A DNA stretch of 64,000 nucleotides, from contig JASXTE010000002.1 of the NCBI GenBank assembly GCA_030280995.1, positions 42,818,683 to 42,882,682 on the forward strand, in the 5' to 3' direction. Under the pieces are notes generated by a model. It saw nothing but the letters and a program-made list of their open reading frames with translations, did no database searches and was not told the DNA's origin. A program made the translations under genes and the position numbers. This document shows positions 55,539 to 64,000 of this stretch, one piece after another; the stretch's first letter is position 1, and every line of letters starts with the position of its first letter. This DNA is from Hemileia vastatrix. Its lineage: Eukaryota; Basidiomycota; Pucciniomycetes; Pucciniales; Zaghouaniaceae.

Positions 55539-56960
55539 CTATAATTTTTTCATTTTATATTTCTTTAGCAGAGTAGAAAGATTAGATATTTCCTTCCCAG
55601 GTATCCAAGAATCATATTCAGAAGATTTATTCTTGAATCTCAATAAGTATTCTTTACCTTTTTCAGCAGTAAATATTCTGTCATTTAGAATTTTATCAAT
55701 TTCAGCTGTCTCAGTGATTTAATTAGGGGTCTTTTTTGGTCTTCCCCTCCTTTTGGGAAACAAATCACTATTGGATGTGTAAGGTTTTAAAAGAGATATT
55801 GGAAAAACAGGATGTTTTCTGTCGTATGGAGAATACAAAATAACCTCAACTGAATTATCTCCTATCATTCTTCGGACAACAAATGGACCAGCAAATGGGT
55901 CTTTCAATTTGTTATTACCTAGTAAATTGAAGTGGACTGTAGAAATCAACACCTGATCACCCTTTTTTAAAGTGTATTCTTTATGGGATTTGTCCCATCT
56001 CTTCTTCTCATATTCAAATTATTTTTCTATACATTTTTGAGCATGACTTCTGCAAAGTTGTTGCATTTGAGGAAAAGATTTTACACCAGGATGCAAATCC
56101 AATTTAGGTATTTTATTATTGAGAATTTGGGCAGGAGTATTTGGAACATATCCAAGCCAGAGCTCAAAAGGCTTTCTTTGAGTAACAGAATGAACAGTGC
56201 TATTATAAGCAAATTCCAACACAGGAAGTAAGGTAACCCAATCATGAGTGAATCTGTCATTGTCTTTATACTCAAGGCCAAAAGCACAGTACCTTCTTAT
56301 CATGTCCTCTAGAGTTTGAATCATTCTTTCAGCTAATCCATCAGTCTGAGGGTGATGGGCAGTAGATAGTTTCAGATCACAACCACAAACATCCATCAGA
56401 GACATCCAAAATTCAGAAGTAAATTTAGGGTCTCTGTCAGAGATTATGGCTTTAGGAAAACCAGAAGTATTAAACATATGAGACCACCATAAGATAGCTA
56501 ATTCCTTAGTGGAAAAATCCGTGTGAGTAGGGATAAATTTACACATTTTGTTGAATCTGTCCACAATAACCCAACAAGAGTTGTAACTGTCTTTTCCAGC
56601 AATAGGTAATCCTGTTACAAAATCCATATTTATTATCTGCCATGGTGCATCAGGAGGTTCAATATGTTGCATTAATCCAGCTCTTTTACCAGTCAATCTT
56701 TTTAATTTTTGGCAAGAATCACAAGATTCAACATATAATTTGGTGTCTTCAGACATATTAACCCACCAAGCGGTGTTTTTAATTATTATCATTGTTTTTT
56801 CAAGATCAAAATGTCCAGCTAATATGTCATCATGACAAATTTTCAAGATGATCTCTTTCATAGAAGGAGGAATAACAATGACATTACTCAACTTTCTTCT
56901 ATAATATAAATATCCTTCATAAATTGAAAATTTACCTTTTTCCAAAGCTTTTTAGTACTT
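55539..56960 (-). pseudogene. Integrase with C-terminal chromodomain (element F)
   Basis: From about residue 20 the zinc region CHDDILAGH..CDSCQKLK is intact. The catalytic triad is complete: Asp in NMDFVTGLP, Asp in IISDRDPKFTSEF and Glu in TDGLAERMIQTLED. A GPF/Y-like module follows (DPFAGPFVVRRMIGDNSVEV). After a stop at 55719 a chromodomain follows: AEIDKILNDRIFTAEKGKEY, LLRFKNKSSEYDSWIPGKEI, then LLKKYKM, ending at TAG 55539. Stops at about 56941, 56017 and 55719 and a frameshift upstream disable it. In chromoviruses the chromodomain binds methylated histone H3 and directs insertion to heterochromatin (family knowledge). Confidence 0.9.
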
Positions 56961-57031
56961 TTTTGAAAGGGTTTTAATTAATGCTTGTATTGAAGCATTC
57001 TTTGGATCATTTAATATGGTAAATAACTTTT

Positions 57032-58822
57032 TTAAGTCAGTTTCCTTATCATATGAATCCAGAATAAGCTGTATAGCTCTTCCTCCATATCAACCACATA
57101 TATTACATAAATATGAACTATCTCATCTTCAGGAACATATGCAGGATTAGAGTCATCATTTGGAAAAGGTAACCTTGATAACATATCCACATTTAAGTGA
57201 ACAATACCAGCCCTATGAATAATTGTCATTCTCCCTCTGTATTCCTGAACAGCTAACTGCCATCTGAACATATGCCTGTTAGGTTTTTTCAAGTTTAAAA
57301 GGGATTTAACTGCACTTCAGTCCATGACAAGTTCAAATTTCTGGTCATCTAGGTAATAATGTAGCTTTTCTAGAGCCCAAACTACAGCTAAACATTCCAA
57401 TTGAGTAGCACCATATTTCAATTCACTATTTCTCAAGGTTCTTGAAGTATTAAAAATTACTACTTCTGATACTTTATCATTCATCACTTGTTTTTGATGG
57501 AAAGCAGCACCCAGACCAATAAAACTGGCATCAGTATATAAAACAAATGGCTGATTAAAGTCAGGTAAAGCAAGAATAGGTGCTGACATCAAACAGTGTT
57601 TCATAGTGTCAAAGGCCCTTTGTCTTTCACTATTCCAGACAAAAGCAACATCCTTTCTAGTTAATTGGGTAAGGGGTAAAGCTATGACTTGGTAATTTTT
57701 AATATACTTTCTATAGTATCGACACATTCCCAAAGAACTCTGTAGCTCTCTAACTGTATTAGGAGCCTTCACCTGTTGTATGGCTGCCACTTTGTTTTGG
57801 TCAACACATATCTTTAAGCTTGAAACAACATGACCAAGAACTTTTAAAGAATGGAAACCAAATTTACATTTTTTCAAAGCAAGTGTCATATTTATCTCAT
57901 CCATTTTTTGGAACACTTTACACAGGTGGTTGAGATGGTCCTCAAATGTTTTTGAGAATATAATGATATCATCAATATAAACCATCAGCCATCCTTCAAT
58001 TATCTCCTGGTGGAATGTGTTATCCATGACTTTTTGAGAAATTGAAGGGGCATTTTTAGGACCAAATGGCATCCTAATATACTTATAAATACCCATATGA
58101 GTAGCAATCATCAGAAAATTCTGAGAATTTTTCTCAACAGGTACCTGGTGATATCCTTTATTACCATCCAAACAGCCAATATATTTAGCACTCTGTAAGG
58201 TAGCATGTATAGAGCTAATTCTAGACAAAGTATAGATATCATTAACAGTATAAGTATTTAGTGCTCTATAATCACCAAATAACCTGGCTTTATCTTTCTC
58301 ATAAGAAATTAGCACAGGTGAGATAACACATTATTTAGGTGTTTCAACTACCTTTTCAATAATATTCATTTTTAAAAGGGTAGAGATATTGATATCAATA
58401 TCTTTTCTCTTTGTGGGAGAAGCAGGATAAGACTTCTTCTCTAAACTAGGTGGTATATCAGTTAATGGACAAGACAATGAGAGTTTCATTTCTTCTTTAA
58501 CTAATCCTAGTTCATGTGACCCATGAGAAAAGGCTATAGGAAAAGACTTTATCAAGTTAATGATGGAATCTTTATCGTCACCAGAAAGTTGTTCTCCAAA
58601 AGAGGCATTGTCAATTTCAGACATAAGGGCATGCATTTCTTTTGTAGATCTTCCTTTATATTGAACCACAGAATTACATGTGTTCAATTCAGGTTTTACA
58701 AATTTTTTGGGGGAGGAAAACTTAAATTTTCTCTTCCCATTTATCCCCATTGTGAAGCATTGGTTTGAAGGATCTAATTTATGCCATATTTTGTTAAAAT
58801 GGAATTTCATATGATAAACCAA
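57032..58822 (-). pseudogene. Reverse transcriptase and RNase H (element F)
   Basis: RT: the N-terminal hairpin region LLKMNIIEKVVETPK is followed by a TAA (58331), then CVISPVLISYEKDKARLFGD, GCLDGNKGYHQV with the first catalytic Asp, PFGPKNAPS, and the YIDD box in MVYIDDIIIFSK. RNase H: FVLYTDASFIGLGAAFHQ, LECLAVVWALEKLHYYL, and VMD followed by a TGA (57317) where element G has Cys. HMFRWQLAVQEYRG and HLNVDMLSRLP follow. A frameshift near 57080 ends the frame. Most catalytic residues remain. Confidence 0.9.
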
Positions 58823-58841
58823 CTGCTTAAATTATCATTTT

Positions 58842-59309
58842 TCATGACAAAAAATCACGAATAGCTCTTACAAAAACATGGTTATATTTAAAAAACACTG
58901 TGGCTTTGTATTTACCAATGGGGGACAAAACAGAGCCATAACCTCTCCAATTTTCAGAAATGATAGGCATCAGTTTAGATTTATAGTCTTGATCCACTGA
59001 AGCAAGTGCTCTTTCAGATACTACACTTCTTCCAGCTCCAGAACCCAGAACAACTTCAATTCTGGTTCCATTAATTAAGACTGGTGCCTTGAGAGGGGCA
59101 ATAAAAATTGAGCTATCCTCAATGTTCCTTATTATCTCAGCATCCTCAACTGTAGATAAATCATTATTATCAATATCAATAGTATTTAAATAATGAATAT
59201 CTTCTTGCAGCATCAAGATTTCTTGTTGAGATTCATATGAAATATTTCTGGCACAATAACTTGAAGTATCATCCAGTTCTATTGTGTCATCAGCCTTCTC
59301 CTCAGTTTG
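58842..59309 (-). pseudogene. Aspartic protease (element F), active-site Asp lost
   Basis: The segment PVLINGTRIEVVLGSGAGRS corresponds to the flap-proximal strand and active-site loop of retroviral-type proteases. The family requires D-S/T-G-A; here it reads G-S-G-A, so the catalytic Asp is Gly. The frame ends at a TGA (58842), and the next 40 bases contain further frame changes before the RT-proximal spacer. The conserved FII..ILTKYGI spacer also occurs at the start of element G. Confidence 0.8.
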
Positions 59310-61552
59310 TTAAACAAGATGTATCCTCTTGTCAAAAACATGGCCTTTCTTCCAAGGCTTGTTGCACTTGAAGCAAGTGTTTGTTGCATAATTTTTTGGT
59401 GCAACTGGGGCAGAAGGTTTACCAACCTTTTCCAGAGGTTTCTGTTGGTAAGTGGAGGATTTCTCCAAAGGGGTCCTAGGAATGAATCTTCTGGAATCAT
59501 ACTTGTTGTTTAGAAGGATCTCATTGCAAGTATTAATGAAAGAAGAAGGTTCTCTGGAGAACTCAGTCCTAGCCACTATAAAGTCTCTCAGAGACATTGG
59601 TAATTTATAAAGGATCCTGTCCTTCCATAACTCAAACTCCATATTTGGGTCCATTGCCCTCAAGATTTTTACAAGTTTCATTAAGAACTCAATAGGTTTA
59701 TCAGTGGAATAGCTATATCTATTTTCCTCATACTGCCTTTGTTGAGCCATTCTGAACTTGGAGCCACCGAATTGTGCTTTAATCAATTTTTTCCAATCTT
59801 CCCATGAATAGTCATTTCTGTCCAGAAGAACAGAATCATACCAAATTAAGGCAACATTGGTAAAAAAAGAAATTAACTTAGACAAAATTTCCTCATCTAG
59901 GAGTTTGTAAAAAATTTTTAAGTTATCAATTCTGCAAATAAATTGCTGCCAATCAGAAGAAGAATCACCATCAAATGTTGGGTACTGGTCAAGTTTTGGC
60001 TAATTCTTTTGATTTTAAGGAGTCTCATTAGTACCAGCTTGTTTCTGAGTAAGGAGCAGCTGTAACTTCTCTAGTTGTGCAGTAATCTCATTGGTTAATC
60101 CTTCTATTGAAGATCCTGGTGCATCATCAATTTTTGATGGAAACTCAGGGGTATCAGCATGTATTTCTGGAACCAATTTTCTTTAGATGAACTAGCCACA
60201 GGTAAATTTGGAGAATCCTGTACTATATGTTCCTTTAGAGAAATCTCAGAATAATTTTGATCATTAAACAATAAGTTCAATTTCTCCTCAATGGTTGTTA
60301 GTCTGGTTTTCACTCTTGGAAGACTAGATAAACTCTCATTGATTGTTGCAAAAGATAAGTGATTTGTATTTTGAAAAGATGAAAAATGGTCATTCAATAT
60401 TTTCAGATTCATCTTGTCTATCTCCACCTCCTGGCAACAGGCAGATACAGTATCTTTCAGTTTAGACAAATCATTTTTGATATTTTGCCATAAAGCAAAT
60501 TTCTTTTCATTGGTTGCCTTTTAATGAGACAATTCATCAGAAACTCTCTGTGATTCATTCCTTAATGCTTGATAAAACTGTTCAGTTAACAAACTATTAT
60601 ATTTCTGAGTCAGTTGCATTTTGTTTATTGTATGATTTTGTTTAGCAATAATATCCCTCAAATATTCATCATCAATGTTGGCTACATCTGGAGTGTTTTT
60701 CAATAAGAAAACAGAGTAACTTTCCAGCATCTCATCAAACTCAGGTTCAAGTGTTTCATCAATAATAGCCATATCAGGATTTATCATTGAAGTAGCAATT
60801 AGAACTAAAGGATTAGATACATTTGAAATTTGAGCAACTTTTCTACTGTTCTCAGCCTCTACAGGTCTCACAATCTCATCTCCTCTTCCAGAATAACCTG
60901 AGGGAACTGAATTAGTTACAAGAAATGGTACTTGTGAATCAATAGAGGGGCTTACCAAGGTTTTCTGGGAAAGATCATATTGTTTTTTCTTCTTCTTCCT
61001 CCTTGGTAGGGTTGAGGAGGTGTGGGGTTGACTTGGCTGGGTCTTGATGGACCTGCTTGGGGCAATTGAGTCTGTTGATTTCGAGACAGGTAATCCCACT
61101 GAGTGTTCAGCCAATCCCACTTCCACTTTCTCTGGCTGCTGCGGAGCCAATTGATGAAGATCCCTGGGGGGAGGAGGTCTCCTCTTCTCTTGAAGAAAAG
61201 CATCTATTTTTCTTACCTTTTCCTCTAGAGCATCTACTCTTGACCTCAATCTCAAGTTTTCTGTCCTTAATTCTTTTATGTGTGTTGACAAGTTCTTTAC
61301 TTGTTAAGGTAGTGGCATATTTTTATTTTGAAGCCTTTTGGAAGTTCTTCTGGAAGGTTTATTACAGGTTTCTGTTCCTGAGTTGTTTCTACCAGAATTT
61401 CCACTTCCTCCATTTCTACATCCTGATTGGGGAAATGATTGATTAATTTGAGATAATTTACTAGTTAAATGAGAACTCACAGAAGTAGCCTCATCATAGT
61501 CAATTAAATCCAATTCCTCTTCACATGCAGCAGAGACATCTTGATCAGTCAT
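59310..61552 (-). pseudogene. Gag (element F)
   Basis: ATG at 61552 (MTDQDVSAACEEELDLIDYD). After a TAA (61304) a leucine-rich coiled-coil (STHIKELRTENLRLRSRVDA) continues in frame to a stop at 60521. A charged spacer runs to a frameshift near 60170. The capsid domain follows (59950-59550, for example WYDSVLLDRNDYSWEDWKKL and KDRILYKLPMSLRDFI). A zinc knuckle reads CFKCNKPWKKGHVF, where the final Cys expected after GH-x is Phe. The frame stops at TAA 59310. The large N-terminal extension with a coiled coil may help particle assembly (inference). Confidence 0.85.
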
Positions 61553-61555
61553 TTC

Positions 61556-62375
61556 TAAATTTTACTGAAATGAGAGAGGGAGACAATAAGATGAATTAGT
61601 TTGTATTTTTACTTTTATTTAAAAGAAAAATAATAAAATAAAATTTTTTCAGGATAAAATCAACTAAAATAATAATCAATTTATTAATTCAAAACAATTT
61701 AAAACCAGGATATAATAATCAACTGAAGAGTTAAATTTCAATTTTTTATTAACAATTTTATGATAATTATTATCAGGATTTTAAATCACTGAGAATTTAA
61801 TAATTAACAGGACTTAATGTCTACTGAAATAATAAATATAATTTTTTTTTAAATTTTTATTGTAAGGACAATTTGTCAACTGGAACAATTAAATTTAAGT
61901 ATATAAGGACAAGAGTCAACTGAAAATTATAATGAATAATAATTTTTTAAAATATAATTTATTACCTCTAGGACTAAGAACACAATTGCTCTATCTTTTC
62001 AACTAGGAAAAATAAAATAAATAAATAAAAAATTTAATTTCAATTTACTAGACACCCCCCATATTAAATGAGCAAATTAATGCCACTTACAGAGTGCTGA
62101 GTAAAAGGAAATATGTAGAGTATGAAGAGTGCAAAGTGACCTACAAATAGTAATCAATAATTACCACAAAATATATAACTATTAGTTAGTATATAAGCCT
62201 AAGTTTTGGAGAGCAGTTCAATTCCCATTTGCAGCAAAAAAAAAGTCATGTAATGTATGATGTTCATTGTTTTTGTTGTCCACTCGTCCTTATAGGTACC
62301 TCAATGGCGATGGTCCCACAGTCTCCGGTCCTCAAGATAACAATGCACCGTAAACAATTTGGAAAGGCCTCCAAT
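61556..62375 (-). other. 5' leader of element F
   Basis: About 820 bp between the 5' LTR and gag. A candidate primer-binding site (TGGAGGCCTTTCC) starts two bases inside the LTR border on the minus strand. The rest is AT-rich and non-coding. Confidence 0.6.
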
Positions 62376-63175
62376 TGTCAAGGGGTCTTTCAAGTCTAGA
62401 AGGTTTTTCAAGGAGGTCAAATGGCAGTAACAACGGGATTTATGGACTCAAAATTAATGTACATATTTTCTTAATCTTTTGATTTAATTACTCAAATAAT
62501 AAGAGGTGGTTTCAGATACTAGTAAAATTCATATTTTAGAATTATGAAGATGTGAATACTAATGTTATAAAATATAGTAATAAAGGTTCTAATTTATGTA
62601 TTGTGAATTTGGTAAAATAAGTAAGTAATGAATGAAAAGTACAAAAAGAGAGGTCCCTTTTCTAGACAAAGATGTGAGAAATAAAGACACTGAGTTAACA
62701 CCACCTGATACAAGGGTGTGAGAAAAAAGAAACTGAATAAAGAGTGTATGTGAAATAACAAAAGATATACTAAATAGTGCATAAATAAAAGGTATCACTT
62801 TATTTGAAATAAAAATTAGAATCCCTAGGTCCGTCACATTTAGTACAGAAAAATTTAATTTAAAATTCTGATTCAACAAAATCTAAATAAAGGAATTTGA
62901 AAAGTTTCTTCTTTTTATATTTTATATTTTTTAGTACTATTTTTATTACCTTTCATCTGTATTATTGAGCACAGTGTTAGGAAGTAAAAAATGTATGTGA
63001 CAATTACTTATTTCTATAAATTATTTACATTACTTATTGTACTTAGCTAGTTAGTTGTAAGTAATACATAAGTAGTTAGTAAATAATTAATTATTAATAA
63101 GGATTAAAAGGTGTGGCTTCATCTCAGTAAGATAATTAATTATTTTACTGGGTAAGTCTAGTAGCCTGGCTGACA
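62376..63175 (-). repeat. 5' LTR of element F
   Basis: An 800-bp direct repeat of 54705-55504, with TGTCAG start and TTGACA end on the minus strand. It has weak TATA-like AT stretches but no defined promoter. The short minus-strand frames at 62589-62879 also occur in the other LTR and are not genes. Confidence 0.93.
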
Positions 63176-63180
63176 CTTTT

Positions 63181-64000
63181 CTTCATTTTTTTTCATTTTT
63201 TTCCCCTTTTATTTCTTTTATTTTTTTATTTTTTTATCTTTTTATTTTTTTATTTTTTTATTTTTTTATTTTTTTATTTTTTTATTTTTTTATTTTTTTA
63301 TTTTTTTATTTTTTTATTTTTTTATTTTTTTATTTTTTTATTTTTTTATTTTTTTATTTTTTTATTTTTTATTCTTTTATTTTTTTATTTTTTTATTTTT
63401 TTTATTTTTTAAATTTTTATTATTTTTATTATTTTTTTATTATTTTTATTATTTTTTTAATTTTTTTTTTATATTAATTTTATGAATTTTTTAATTTTTT
63501 TTTTACATTTTTTACATTTTTTTTTTTTTACATTTTTTACATTTTTTTTCTTTCTTTTGCCTTTCTTTCCTTTTTTTCTTTTTTTCTTTTGATCTTTTTA
63601 TATTTGTTTTTATATTTTTTATATTTTTTATATTTTTTCATTTTTTTCATTTTCTTCAATTTTTCAATCTTTTTTGTTGTTGTTTTTAGTTTTTTTCCCT
63701 TTTTTTCCATTTTTTCCATTTTTTCCATTTTTCCATTTTTCCATTTTTCCATTTTTCCATTTTTCCATTTTTCCATTTTTCCATTTTTCCATTTTTCCAT
63801 TTTTCCATTTTTCCATTTTTCCATTTTTCCATTTTTCCATTTTTCCATTTTTCCATTTTTCCATTTTTCCATTTTTCCATTTTTCCATTTTTCCATTTTT
63901 CCATTTTTCCATTTTTCCATTTTTCCATTTTTCCATTTATCCATTTTTACATTTTTACATTTTTACATTTTTACATTTTTACATTTTTACATTTTCCCAT
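63181..64000. repeat. T-rich octamer arrays to the window edge
   Basis: ATTTTTTT octamers occupy about 63223-63400, followed by irregular T-rich DNA to about 63700. A CCATTTTT octamer array (about 28 copies) runs from 63725 to about 63948, then ACATTTTT units to 63994. The lysine/methionine-rich minus-strand frames (63537-63944) simply translate the octamer. Confidence 0.95.

Larger units (their letters stand above)
54705..63175 (-). mobile_element. Element F: full-length Ty3-type chromovirus
   Basis: Two 800-bp LTRs (54705-55504 and 62376-63175) enclose gag, protease, RT, RNase H, integrase and chromodomain in the standard Ty3 order on the minus strand. CTTTT lies directly outside both LTRs (54700-54704 and 63176-63180), a perfect 5-bp target duplication. 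Total 8471 bp. At least eight in-frame stops and several frameshifts show it is now inactive, although all domains are still present. Confidence 0.93.

Noticed and set aside
63537..63944. Lysine/methionine-rich minus-strand open frames
   Set aside because: They translate the CCATTTTT octamer in each frame; no coding evidence.

Overview
The window is AT-rich eukaryotic DNA made almost entirely of transposable elements in various states of decay. One gene, at about 48-49.2 kb, looks like an ordinary host gene. Several features fit a basidiomycete and most likely a rust fungus (Pucciniales). These are: short introns of about 60-70 bp with GTAAGT donors; chromodomain Ty3-type retrotransposons; PIF/Harbinger-type and Tc1/mariner transposases; and Tet-like 2OG-Fe(II) oxygenase pseudogenes next to Myb/SANT-like pseudogenes. 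I could not run a database search, so the taxon is an inference. No tRNA, rRNA or CRISPR array was recognised.

Layout. 0-3.2 kb: a Ty3-type gag remnant, a CT microsatellite, and the C-terminal half of a Tc1/mariner transposase. 3.2-22.3 kb: one composite DNA transposon (element E) that splits that Tc1/mariner gene. The N-terminal half of the gene lies at 22.3-22.6 kb. E has a 3-bp AAT target duplication. It carries a broken DDE transposase, a Tet-like oxygenase and an antisense SANT-like gene. It was itself hit by a solo LTR, an LTR retrotransposon (H, 6.8-13.1 kb, carrying two MITEs) and a truncated chromovirus (G, 17.6-22.2 kb). 22.6-28.5 kb: a second Tc1/mariner remnant, a roughly 72-bp degenerate minisatellite, a MITE and an LTR-like stretch. 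28.6-33.4 kb: element C, a diverged relative of E with the same gene order. 33.4-37.9 kb: AT-rich DNA with small MITEs. 37.9-46.1 kb: element D (inverted), an older relative, and the short derivative A. 46.2-49.9 kb: a MITE tandem and the host-like membrane-protein gene. 49.9-54.1 kb: a 95-copy heptamer array and a 3.3-kb giant palindrome. 54.7-63.2 kb: a full-length chromovirus (F, minus strand) with 800-bp LTRs and a CTTTT target duplication. 63.2-64 kb: T-rich octamer arrays.

The gene association of greatest interest is in elements E, C and D. Between terminal repeats beginning AGGGGGTRTC they share one order where it is preserved: transposase, Tet-like oxygenase, a tandem hairpin sequence, then a SANT-like gene on the opposite strand. 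A transposase, a putative modified-cytosine dioxygenase and a putative DNA-binding protein on one mobile element would form a self-contained mobilisation and epigenetic cassette. Every copy here is disrupted, so function is inferred from architecture only.
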